Shown: in pieces, positions 7,334-15,241 of the stretch
Position numbering within the stretch: position 1 is the stretch's first letter
How the letters are laid out: every line of letters starts with the position of its first letter
From: an uncultured Alphaproteobacteria bacterium
GTDB taxonomy: Bacteria; Pseudomonadota; Alphaproteobacteria; Caulobacterales; Parvularculaceae
Direction: 5' to 3'
Length of the DNA: 28,287 nt
Assembly: GCA_937895955.1 (NCBI GenBank)
Contig: CALAZI010000137.1
Span: 1-28,287 of the forward strand
The notes under the pieces: model-generated
The model's database searches: none
Told to the model about the DNA's origin: nothing
Seen by the model: only the letters and a program-made list of their open reading frames with translations
Made by a program: the position numbers and the translations under genes

Positions 7334-8071
7334 ATGAAGATGCGCAAACTTGACGATAACGCCGTGCTTGTCTTGTTTTCAGGCGGACAGGATTCGTCAA
7401 CCACGCTCGCCTGGGCGCTTGAGCGCTTCGCGCGCGTTGAAACGATCGGGTTCGACTACGGCCAGCGCCATGCGGTCGAACTGGATGCGCGGCGAAACAT
7501 TCGCGAGGCGATGCGTCATGTGAAAAAGGACTGGGCGGCCCGGCTTGGCTGCGACGAGGTCGTCGATCTCAAAGGGCTCGGCGATATCAGCGAAACGGCG
7601 ATGACGCGCGAGACGGAAATCTTCATCGCCGATAACGGCCTGCCGACGACCTTCGTGCCGGGGCGCAATCTCGTATTTCTGACGATGGCCGCCGCCGCCG
7701 CCTATCGGCGCGATATCGGCGTTCTTGTCGCCGGCATGTGCGAGACGGATTATTCCGGCTATCCCGATTGCCGGCTGGCGACGCTTCAGGCGCAGATGCG
7801 CGCGATCGCTCTCGGTCTGGATGCGGCGTTCCGCCTTGAAACGCCGCTGATGCATCTGACGAAGGCGCAAAGCTGGATTCTTGCTGAAGACATCGGCGGC
7901 GCGGCGCTGGTCGAGCTGATCCTTGAACAGTCTCACACCTGTTATCGCGGCGAGCGCGGCAAGCGTTTCGATTGGGGCTACGGCTGCAACGCATGTCCGG
8001 CGTGCGAGTTGCGCGCGAAGGGATGGCGCGATTTCCAGGGCGCAAAAAACCGGATTGAAAGCCTGTCGTGA
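7334..8071 (+). CDS. queC: 7-cyano-7-deazaguanine synthase
   Basis: 245 residues. The N-terminal PP-loop SGGQDS (residues 16-21) is the ATP-pyrophosphatase motif, followed by DYGQRH (~42-47), the VPGRN segment and the NxxFL region typical of QueC. The C terminus carries the structural zinc site with C203, C218, C221 and C224 (CNACPAC cluster). QueC converts 7-carboxy-7-deazaguanine to preQ0 using ATP and ammonia, the last step before QueF or transfer to DNA. ATG 7334 and ATG 7340 are both possible; neither has a ribosome site. It overlaps queE by GTGA. queD and queF are not in the window, so whether the product serves tRNA queuosine or DNA modification cannot be told here, but queuosine is the default. 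Confidence 0.95.
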   Translation: MKMRKLDDNAVLVLFSGGQDSSTTLAWALERFARVETIGFDYGQRHAVELDARRNIREAMRHVKKDWAARLGCDEVVDLKGLGDISETAMTRETEIFIADNGLPTTFVPGRNLVFLTMAAAAAYRRDIGVLVAGMCETDYSGYPDCRLATLQAQMRAIALGLDAAFRLETPLMHLTKAQSWILAEDIGGAALVELILEQSHTCYRGERGKRFDWGYGCNACPACELRAKGWRDFQGAKNRIESLS

Positions 8072-8706
8072 CGATCTACGCCGTCAAGGAGTGTTTTCTC
8101 ACCCTGCAAGGGGAGGGCGCGCAGACGGGACGCGCCGCCATATTCCTGCGCTTCGCCGGCTGCAATCTCTGGAGCGGGCTCGAACGCGACCGCGCGAGCG
8201 CGGCATGCGATTTTTGCGACACGGATTTCGTCGGCGTTGACGGTCCGGGCGGCGGAAAATTCAGCGGCGCCGACGCGCTCGTCGATCACGCCGCGGCGTT
8301 ATGGCCGCGAGAATCGTCCGCGCAGCCTTTGATCGTTTGCACCGGCGGCGAACCCTTGCTGCAGCTCGATGATGCGCTGATCGATGCGCTTCATGCGCGC
8401 GGGTTTGAAGTCGCCGTTGAAACGAACGGCACGATCGCGGCGCCCGAGGGGCTCGACTGGATCTGCGTCAGTCCCAAGGGCGAGAATGCGCTCAAACAGA
8501 AGAGCGGCGACGAATTGAAGCTTGTCTATCCGCAAGCCGACGCGCCGCCGGAGCGATTCGAGGCGCTTCCTTTCACGCATTTCTTCCTGCAGCCGATGGA
8601 CGGCGCGGAACGCGAGGCCAATACGGCGCGCGCGATCGATTATTGCCTTAAAAATCCGAAATGGCGGCTCAGCCTGCAAACGCACAAGCTGATCGGCATT
8701 CCCTGA
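8068..8706 (+). CDS. queE: 7-carboxy-7-deazaguanine synthase (radical SAM)
   Basis: 212 residues from a GTG that overlaps the queC stop (GTGA). The N terminus has the QueE hallmark LTLQGEGAQTGR (~11-22). The Fe-S cluster cysteines are C32, C47 and C50, spaced C-x14-C-x2-C rather than the radical-SAM standard C-x3-C-x2-C. This expanded motif is known from the Burkholderia multivorans QueE structure, so the enzyme should be functional. GGEPLLQ (the SAM-binding GGE motif, ~93-99) and VETNGT (~117-122) follow, and the C terminus with LQTHKLIGIP is typical. The enzyme turns 6-carboxytetrahydropterin into 7-carboxy-7-deazaguanine using SAM as a catalytic cofactor and Mg2+. It converges on the next gene with only 8 nt between the stop codons. 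Confidence 0.94.
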   Translation: MTIYAVKECFLTLQGEGAQTGRAAIFLRFAGCNLWSGLERDRASAACDFCDTDFVGVDGPGGGKFSGADALVDHAAALWPRESSAQPLIVCTGGEPLLQLDDALIDALHARGFEVAVETNGTIAAPEGLDWICVSPKGENALKQKSGDELKLVYPQADAPPERFEALPFTHFFLQPMDGAEREANTARAIDYCLKNPKWRLSLQTHKLIGIP

Positions 8707-8714
8707 AAATGAAA

Positions 8715-9392
8715 TCACGCCGCTTCGGAGCGGTCCTGAAGCTTCGCAATAAGGAACTGCGCGTCGCGGCAATAGGCGTTGGCGGCGCGATCGGCCTTTT
8801 TCAGCGCCTCGTCCAGCTCCTCAATCGTCGCGGCGATTTCGTCAAAGGTGGAAAAGGCGTCGCGCGGCGGGTTGATGTCGAGCCCCTTTTGCGTGACGTC
8901 CATGCGGCAGGGCGAGACTGAATAATGCGCCTTGCCGCCGAGCTTCACGTCGATCTGACGCTGCGCCTTGCCGATTAAAGCCGCCGCGCGCTCGTCGACC
9001 GCCTCAACCGCCGCATTGATGGACAAGCGCAACTCATCGAAGCTTTCGGCGAGCAGGGCGCGCGCGCCGACATCTTCGGCCTCGTTCGCCGATAGTGCGA
9101 CCTCATAGGCCTGCTCAATAATGTCGCGAATGGTGTCGATCGAAAACAACGCCGATTCAATTGCGGCGAGCGCTTCGCGGATATTGTCATTCTTGGTGGA
9201 CGCAACCGGCTGGGTCTTGCGTCCCTCGCCCGGCGTAGCGGTCCGCCGCAAGGCGCGGTCAAGGCCCGCCGCGACATCCATTGCGGGCAATTCGATCTCT
9301 TCCTGCTGGCGGCCGGCGAAGCCGAAAATACCGGCGAGCGCATTGCGCTTCGGTTTCTTGCCGGGCTCGCCGTCATTCGAATTCAACGCCAC
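8715..9392 (-). CDS. Uncharacterised helical protein resembling a minimal flagellin core
   Basis: 225 residues from a GTG with GAGGA 7-11 nt upstream. No family is recognised with confidence. Residues 1-70 are polar, with a KKPKR patch. Residues ~71-135 are a long amphipathic helix pair whose pattern (YEVALSANEAEDVGARALLA, then ESFDELRLSINAAVEAV) parallels the flagellin N-terminal D1 segment (A-x2-LA-xQA-N ... R-x2-LQ-xEFDQLR-xEI). After a short middle part, SVSPCRMDVTQKGLDI followed by the helices of 180-218 (TFDEIAATIEELDEALKKAD and onward) parallels the flagellin C-terminal D1 helix. The terminal D0 regions and the hypervariable domain would be missing, so it cannot be a normal filament protein; a chaperone, length-control or regulatory role is conceivable. 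There is no signal peptide or membrane segment. It sits downstream of the VWA operon on the same strand, after a 101-nt gap with TTAA half-sites. Confidence 0.6.
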   Translation of the reverse strand: MALNSNDGEPGKKPKRNALAGIFGFAGRQQEEIELPAMDVAAGLDRALRRTATPGEGRKTQPVASTKNDNIREALAAIESALFSIDTIRDIIEQAYEVALSANEAEDVGARALLAESFDELRLSINAAVEAVDERAAALIGKAQRQIDVKLGGKAHYSVSPCRMDVTQKGLDINPPRDAFSTFDEIAATIEELDEALKKADRAANAYCRDAQFLIAKLQDRSEAA

Positions 9393-9437
9393 TGATGGTC
9401 CTCACAGGTCGCTAGACGCAACGCCGACCGGTTGAGG

Positions 9438-9466
9438 TTAAGGCCTGTTAATTGAGGGCCGGTTAA
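9438..9466 (-). promoter_or_regulatory. TTAA half-site cluster, candidate CtrA-type site upstream of the flagellin-like gene
   Basis: Read on the minus strand, TTAACAGGCCTTAACC holds two TTAA half-sites 6 nt apart (9448-9451 and 9438-9441), 46-59 nt before the GTG at 9392, with a third TTAA at 9463-9466. The CtrA consensus of Caulobacter is TTAA-N7-TTAA, so the spacing is one base short. The same 6-nt spacing appears in a TTAA/TTAG pair upstream of ctrA in this window. Whether CtrA binds is inference. Confidence 0.35.
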
Positions 9467-9493
9467 ACGCGCGGGGAAATTTGCGCCGCGGCG

Positions 9494-11584
9494 TTAGGAT
9501 GACGGGAAAAAACGCGCGCCCCGTCCCTCAATGAGCCAGGCGGCGAGGAGCGCCGCGGCGAGCGTTAAAAGCCAGGCCCAGGGCGAGGCGAACGGGCGTT
9601 CGGCGACCGATTCCGTCCGATAGGCCTCGCGGGCGACAAGGCCGGCCCAGTCATCGCCGGCCCGGTCGCGGCTCCTGGCGTTAACGCGCCGGATTTCTGG
9701 GACCCGGGGCGCGGCGTCCGTCCCAAGCTCGAAGGCGCCGCCGCCGGTCGCCGCGCGCGCCGGGGCAAGGCGCGCGTTTGTGGCGACGACATTTTCAAAT
9801 TCGGGCGGCGCGGCGAGGCCGATCGCCGCGATGGCGAACAGACCGTCCGATCTCGCCCGGTAAAGGCCGCGCGGCGCGTCGGCGATCTCGGCGAGAAAGC
9901 GTCCTTCGCCGTCCGGACGCAGCGGCAATTCAAGATCGCCGCCCGACGGCGTTTTGATGGCGACGGGCGATGCGGTCTCCTTGATCGTGCGCCGTTCGAT
10001 GATAAGCGCGCCGGCGCGTTCCGAAAGCAACAGCCGCTCTTCTTCGAGTTCAGGCTCTTTCATCAGCCAATGCGCAATCCGGCGCAGCAATTCAGCATGC
10101 GGGCCGCCGCCGTCAAAGCCGCGCGCCCACAGCCAGACATGATCGGATTGCACAAGACCGACGCGGCCTTCGCCGACGCGATCGACGATCAAAAGAGGGT
10201 TGCCGCTTTCATCATTCATCAGCGTTGCGCCGGCGCGTTTAGACGCCGGCATGATGCGCAGCCAGCGCCCCCAAAAATCGGTTTCCGGAAGATCGGCGGT
10301 TACGGGATGGCGCCGGCCCGTATCGCTGATCTGCGGGCGGAACGGCGTTGCGATTTGTTCGCCTGACGGCATCGCCGGCAGGATGAACGCGAAATTGCGC
10401 CGCGCCGCGAGGCTGAGATAGCCGTTGAATTCCGGGCCCGATGAGACAAGCACCGCGCCGCCGGCTTCGACATAACGCGCAAGATTGTCGAAATGATAGG
10501 AGTTCAAGACGCCGCGATAGGTGTAGCGGTCGAAAATGACGAGGTCGAATTCGGAAAGCTTTTCAATGAAAAGCTCGTCCTGCGGAAATTCGATGAGCGC
10601 CAGTTCGCGTTCGAGGGCGTTGTCCGCCTGCGCCTTTTCGATCGGCCGCAGGATCGTGAAATGAACAAGATCGATCGCGGGGTCCGATTTCAGAAGATTG
10701 CGCCAGACCCGTTCGCCGGGATGCGGTTCGCCGGATATCAACAGGACGCGCAGCCGGTCGCGGATGGCCGCGATCGGCAGAACGGCGACATTGTTCTTGT
10801 CGGTGAGCTCATTGTCGGCCGGTTCGACCTCAAGTTCGATGACGGTGCGGCCGGGATGGGGCAGCGGCGCCGTGAATGATATCTCCGCGCCGACGGGAAC
10901 CGGCTCGCGCAAGGCTTCCTCGCCGTCGACGCGCAGGGCGACGACCGCCTGGCCGCGCCCTTCAAGGCGCGCATCGTTCGTTCCGACGTCGTCGATGCTG
11001 AAACTGATATCGACGCCTTCATTGACGATGCCGTAGCGCGGCGCCTTGATCATCGTCACCTTGCGGTCGATGTCATCCGGGCCGCCCGTCCGCAAGAGAT
11101 GAACGGGCGCGTCCGGATTGAGCTTGTCGAACGCCGCCGCATCCGTCGCCTGCCCGTCGGATATGACGAAGATGGCGCCGAGGCGCGCGCGCGGATTGTC
11201 ATTCGCCGCGGCCGCGATCGCCTCGCCGAGGCGGGTTTCTTCCTCGCCGCCCATCGTCGTGCGAATGATCTCGACGTCGCCGAGCGCCGTCAGCCTTTGT
11301 TCGAGCGCTTCGGCTGCGCGTTCGGTGACCGCGGCGCGCTCGGCGAGCCGGTTCGATCCGCTTTCGTCGACGATGATGACGGCGATGTCGGCGAGCGGCG
11401 TTTCCTCCGCAATGCGGAATTGCGGATTGAGGATCAGGCCGAGAAGCGCGACGAAAGCGATAAGACGGAAAGGCGCGCTTGCCGGCGCGCGCAAGGCGCT
11501 CAGCGCAAGCGTGACGAGCGCGGCGGCGCCGATCGCGATGATCGCGGCGATCGGAAAGGCTGGTTCAAGGGCGATCGCGTTCAT
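9494..11584 (-). CDS. Membrane-anchored VWA / glutamine-amidotransferase-like protein of MoxR operon
   Basis: 696 residues. Two N-terminal membrane helices (~9-32 and 38-53) are followed by a von Willebrand A-like domain with a complete metal-ion-dependent adhesion site: D73-E-S75-G-S77, T117 in ETRLGEA and D143 in ISDG. Next come beta-rich Ig-like segments (~165-275). A class-I glutamine amidotransferase-like Rossmann domain (~280-520) begins RLRVLLISGEPHPGERVWRN, and where a catalytic cysteine would sit there is VSSGPEF, so it is probably non-catalytic. A C-terminal helix (PWAWLLTLAAALLAAWLIEG) anchors the end, so most of the chain faces the periplasm. It is the last gene of the operon, overlapping the DUF4159 gene by ATGA. 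By comparison with BAT-type MoxR systems it should bind a partner through its MIDAS metal; its function is unknown. Confidence 0.8.
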   Translation of the reverse strand: MNAIALEPAFPIAAIIAIGAAALVTLALSALRAPASAPFRLIAFVALLGLILNPQFRIAEETPLADIAVIIVDESGSNRLAERAAVTERAAEALEQRLTALGDVEIIRTTMGGEEETRLGEAIAAAANDNPRARLGAIFVISDGQATDAAAFDKLNPDAPVHLLRTGGPDDIDRKVTMIKAPRYGIVNEGVDISFSIDDVGTNDARLEGRGQAVVALRVDGEEALREPVPVGAEISFTAPLPHPGRTVIELEVEPADNELTDKNNVAVLPIAAIRDRLRVLLISGEPHPGERVWRNLLKSDPAIDLVHFTILRPIEKAQADNALERELALIEFPQDELFIEKLSEFDLVIFDRYTYRGVLNSYHFDNLARYVEAGGAVLVSSGPEFNGYLSLAARRNFAFILPAMPSGEQIATPFRPQISDTGRRHPVTADLPETDFWGRWLRIMPASKRAGATLMNDESGNPLLIVDRVGEGRVGLVQSDHVWLWARGFDGGGPHAELLRRIAHWLMKEPELEEERLLLSERAGALIIERRTIKETASPVAIKTPSGGDLELPLRPDGEGRFLAEIADAPRGLYRARSDGLFAIAAIGLAAPPEFENVVATNARLAPARAATGGGAFELGTDAAPRVPEIRRVNARSRDRAGDDWAGLVAREAYRTESVAERPFASPWAWLLTLAAALLAAWLIEGRGARFFPSS

Positions 11585-14301
11585 TGCCGGCCCAGCCTTT
11601 CAAGCAGGACTGGCGTGTGCACCTGATCGGATTTGTAATTGCCGGTGAGCGCCACCATGACGATATTGACCCCGGCGCGATAGGCGCATTCGCGCGGATT
11701 GCGCGGCACGCCGCCCTCGGCGTCGGCGCACGGACGCGCCGGCGCCGTCACCGGCAACAAGGGTTCGCCGACCGGATTGGCCGCCCAGGCGCCGGCCCAG
11801 TCGCGGCCGCCGATGATGACCGGCGTCACGGAATCGTTCGGCCCGTCGCCGGACTGAACCCAGATCGGCCGGCTCGCCATGCGGCCGCGCAGATCGGACA
11901 AAAGATAGAAGGAACGCAGCAGGACGTGATCGCCGCCGACCGGCGTCAAAGGCGGCAGGTCGAGATTGGACAGAATGGTTCTGAGCGCAAAGCCTTCCGG
12001 CGTTTCGGCGCCCGCAACAGCGCGTTCATCATCGCGCGTGTCAAAAAGGATGAGGCCGCCAAAGCGCATGAAGTTTTCGATATTGGCGAGAGCGGTTTCG
12101 GAGGGGCGAGCCGCGCCGGGCGCGATCGGCCAGTAAAGGAAGGGATAGACCGACAGATCGTCCGTTTCCGGATCGACGGCGACCGGCGGCGCGGGTTCGG
12201 CGGATGTCCTTCTCGTTATCTCGCGCGACAAGCCTTCAAGACCCGCTTCGGAAATGCGATCGATCGACGGGTCGCCGGTGCGCACATAGGCGAGACGCAG
12301 TTGCAGCGCGGCTTCCTCCGTCTTTGCGCCGATCGGGCGGTCGAGCGGCTGCGCATCGGCGCGCGGCGGCGCGACTGCGACCGCAACGATGAAAGCGATC
12401 GCGACGAATGAGAGACGGCCCGCGAGGCGCAGCGCGAGGATCGCGTCGATGATGAGAAGAAGAAGAGCAATGAGAAAGAGCGACGGCGCGATGCGCACGG
12501 GCGCCGCCGCGTCATAAACCGTTCGCGTTGCGCCATGAGGCTCAAGCCGCGCGAATGTCTCGTCGCCGGAGATCGTATTGAGCGCGATCGGCGCTTCCGG
12601 CGCGCCGTAAAGCCCGGGAGGCCTTCCGGGCGCTGCGCCCTCGGCGATGTCCGCAAGCGTTGACGGCGCAATGTCGCGCGGCGGCTGACGCAAGGCGCCG
12701 AAGCCGTCGAGAACGCGGAAGGGCGCTGCGCGCTGCGCGGCCTCGTCGCCAAGCGCTTTCGGGCCGAGCGAGGAAATGAACGTCAGCTTGCGCAGCATGT
12801 CGACGAAGAGGGTCGACAGGGGAAGATCAGACCAGTCGGGCGTCGCGGTGACGTGAAAGAGCGCGATTGCGCCGGCGCCCACAGCGACGCCGGTGACGAG
12901 CGGCGTGCCGTCGGCGAGGCTCGCCCAACTGCGCGCCGTCGCTTCGCCGCCGGGTTCCGCGAGCACCTGTCGGCGCACGAAGACGTCCGTCGGCGCGATC
13001 AGATCGGCGAACGGCCCGTCGCTCGCAAACCCGGCGAGCGGCTGCGGCGTTTCCCAGGTGAGCGCGCCGCCGAAAGCGCGCCCGCCGCCGCGCAGCGTGA
13101 CGGGAAGAAGCGCCGGCGATCCGAGGCTCGCCGCTTCGGCGAGCGTCGGCCCCGCAAAACGGATGACGACACCGCCTTTTTCCGCCCACGCGCTCAGCGC
13201 CTCAGCGTCGCTGGCGCGCAAAACGCCGATATCGTCGAGAATGATGACGGAGGCGTCGGACGCCAGAAGATTGTCGAGCGTGTCGGTAAGGAAGACCGCG
13301 TAAGGCGCAAGCGCCTGTCGAATGTAATGCGCGCCGGCGAGCAAGGGATCGCGGCGCGCTTCGCCGGTCGCGACGAACCCGATCAGCGCCCGCCTCTCGC
13401 GCGCGTCGGCGAGCTGAACGGCGGCGCTTGAAGCAACGAATTGAAGCCGCGCTTCGGCAAGCTCGTTCTGAAGGGCGAGCGGCAAATCAAGCGCCGCGTC
13501 GATCGATGCGCCTGCGGGAATGTCGACAGCCGTTCGCGCCAGTTCGCGTCCGTCGCGCGCAAGGCCGACAAGATCGCCGCGCCAGGCGTCGGCGCCGATG
13601 TTTGAAACGGGGTAGGCGAGCGAGGCTTGCGAACGCAGCGCCGGATGCAGGATCGGCAGGGGCGAAGCGTCAATTGCGACGGAGACGGCGCCCATTTCGC
13701 CGAGCGTCGCCAGCAACTCCTCGGCGCCGTCATGGGCGAGCCCGTCGGAGAGCCAGACGATCTCCGCCTTGTCGAGCCTGTTTTTGATCGTCGCCAAGCG
13801 CGCGACGGCGTTCGCGTAATCAGGCGCATAAGGCTGCGGGCGGACATCGCCGGCGGCGCGCAGCAATTCCTCGCCCGTCATCGGCGCCGGGTCGTCGCCC
13901 GAAACTGTTTTGACAAGATAAGTCTCGCGCTTTGCGGCGACAGCCTGTTCGGCGACGCGCCGCATCGCATCGACGCGCAAGCGCCAGGCCGGCGCCGCGG
14001 CCCAGCTGTCATCGACGACAAGAACAAGCGGTCCTTCCGCTTGCGGCGGCGGCGGCGCGTTGAGGATCGGCCCCGCGAGACCGATGATTGCAAGGCCGGC
14101 GATCAGCAGCCGCAAAAGGAGAATCCACCACGGCGTTCGCTCAGGCGTTTCGCGCGTCTTGGTCAGCCGGCGCAAAAGCTCGAAGGCGGGAAAGCGGATC
14201 TTTTGCGGGGTCGGCGGCGTTGCGCGCAGCACGAACCAGATTGCGGGCAACGCAACGAGCGCAAGAAGAAGGAAGGGGGAGGAGAAAGAAAGAGCGCCCA
14301 T
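11581..14301 (-). CDS. BatA-domain / DUF4159 membrane protein
   Basis: 906 residues. The N terminus (SFSSPFLLLALVALPAIWFV, then a second helix at ~58-80) is the BatA/aerotolerance N-terminal membrane domain. A VWA-like domain follows, but its metal motif is broken: D97-D-S99-W-A101 instead of DxSxS, although an LSDG strand is kept. A second Rossmann, GATase-like part spans roughly residues 300-520. Two more membrane helices lie around 600-650, and the C-terminal ~250 residues form DUF4159, recognised by LRLAYVRTGD, the YPFLYWPI strand, FMRFGGLILFDTRD and a final CAYRAGVNIVMVALTGNYK segment. The two cysteines in the DUF4159 tail (C-A-D and E-C-A-Y) may pair in the periplasm. It follows the DUF58 gene by 32 nt and overlaps the next gene by 4 nt. 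This gene order (moxR, DUF58, DUF4159, membrane VWA) recurs in alphaproteobacteria; an envelope-stress or assembly role is supposed but not proven. Confidence 0.88.
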   Translation of the reverse strand: MGALSFSSPFLLLALVALPAIWFVLRATPPTPQKIRFPAFELLRRLTKTRETPERTPWWILLLRLLIAGLAIIGLAGPILNAPPPPQAEGPLVLVVDDSWAAAPAWRLRVDAMRRVAEQAVAAKRETYLVKTVSGDDPAPMTGEELLRAAGDVRPQPYAPDYANAVARLATIKNRLDKAEIVWLSDGLAHDGAEELLATLGEMGAVSVAIDASPLPILHPALRSQASLAYPVSNIGADAWRGDLVGLARDGRELARTAVDIPAGASIDAALDLPLALQNELAEARLQFVASSAAVQLADARERRALIGFVATGEARRDPLLAGAHYIRQALAPYAVFLTDTLDNLLASDASVIILDDIGVLRASDAEALSAWAEKGGVVIRFAGPTLAEAASLGSPALLPVTLRGGGRAFGGALTWETPQPLAGFASDGPFADLIAPTDVFVRRQVLAEPGGEATARSWASLADGTPLVTGVAVGAGAIALFHVTATPDWSDLPLSTLFVDMLRKLTFISSLGPKALGDEAAQRAAPFRVLDGFGALRQPPRDIAPSTLADIAEGAAPGRPPGLYGAPEAPIALNTISGDETFARLEPHGATRTVYDAAAPVRIAPSLFLIALLLLIIDAILALRLAGRLSFVAIAFIVAVAVAPPRADAQPLDRPIGAKTEEAALQLRLAYVRTGDPSIDRISEAGLEGLSREITRRTSAEPAPPVAVDPETDDLSVYPFLYWPIAPGAARPSETALANIENFMRFGGLILFDTRDDERAVAGAETPEGFALRTILSNLDLPPLTPVGGDHVLLRSFYLLSDLRGRMASRPIWVQSGDGPNDSVTPVIIGGRDWAGAWAANPVGEPLLPVTAPARPCADAEGGVPRNPRECAYRAGVNIVMVALTGNYKSDQVHTPVLLERLGRQ

Positions 14302-14333
14302 CGGCCTTTGCTGATCCTAACCGAAGGGCTTCA

Positions 14334-15239
14334 TCAACGCCGTCCTCGCTGATCGGCGAGGGCGACATAAAGCGAAAGCAGAGCAGCGCTCGCCGGCGCG
14401 TCCGTGCGGTGCGTCAGGAACGTCCACTGAATGCGCTGCGACAGCGATGCAAGGGCGTCGCGATGCGCGGCGAATTCGCGCCGATAGGCGTCGCCGAGCG
14501 CGCGCGCGTCGCCGAATGTCAGCCTGTCGCGACTCTCAACATCGGCGAATTCGGTGCGGCCCTTGAACGGAAATGATTCCTCCGCCGGATCGACGATCTG
14601 GAGAAGCACGCCCTTGATCCCCTGCGAAGCGTATTGCGCGACGATGTCGGCGATCCTTCCGGGATCGGCGAAAAAGTCGCTGATCATGACCATGCGCGCA
14701 TGCGCGCCGACCGGCGCGTAAACCGGAACGGAGGCGCTGTCGTCGAACTCGTCGACGCCGAACGCTTCAAAGAAGCGCGCCGCGGCGTTGCGCCCGTGAA
14801 AGATGCGTCGTTCGGGTCCCGCGATCCCGATCCTTTCGCCGCCCTCGGCGAGCAGCGTTGCGAGCGCGAGCGCGATGATGTCGGCGCGGCGTCGCTTTGT
14901 CGGCCATTCTTTTTTCGATGCGTAATCGAGCGAGCGCGAAGCGTCGCGCCAGATCCAGACAGCCGCCGCCGCATCCCATTCGTTCTGGCGGATGTAAAGA
15001 CGATCGGCGACGCGCGCCGACTGGCGCCAGTCGATCGCTGAAACAGGATCGCCGAAAGCGTAGGGGCGATGCTGCCAGAAGGATTCGCCGGGTCCTGCGC
15101 GGCGCCGTCCGTGCAGACCCGCAGCGACCGTATGGGCGATCCGCTCCGCCTCGATCAGAAGCGGCGGAAAGGCGCCGGCGATGCGCTCCGCCTCTTTTCT
15201 GATGGTCGCCCCGTGATTGATTTGCGGGCGTTCAGCCAT
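14334..15239 (-). CDS. DUF58 domain protein, MoxR partner
   Basis: 301 residues from the ATG at 15239; a TTG at 15245 overlapping the moxR stop (TTGA) is an alternative that adds two residues. The DUF58 signature lies at about residues 58-76: HRPYAFGD followed by VSAIDWRQSAR, then a strand with IWRDASRSLDYAS. The C-terminal half is VWA-like (MVMISDFFADPGR, VLLQIVDPAEE). It has no membrane segment, so the protein is cytoplasmic or peripheral. DUF58 proteins are almost always encoded next to MoxR AAA+ ATPases and are thought to be their clients or adaptors, linking the ATPase to the membrane VWA proteins encoded downstream. Confidence 0.92.
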   Translation of the reverse strand: MAERPQINHGATIRKEAERIAGAFPPLLIEAERIAHTVAAGLHGRRRAGPGESFWQHRPYAFGDPVSAIDWRQSARVADRLYIRQNEWDAAAAVWIWRDASRSLDYASKKEWPTKRRRADIIALALATLLAEGGERIGIAGPERRIFHGRNAAARFFEAFGVDEFDDSASVPVYAPVGAHARMVMISDFFADPGRIADIVAQYASQGIKGVLLQIVDPAEESFPFKGRTEFADVESRDRLTFGDARALGDAYRREFAAHRDALASLSQRIQWTFLTHRTDAPASAALLSLYVALADQRGRR

Positions 15240-15241
15240 CG

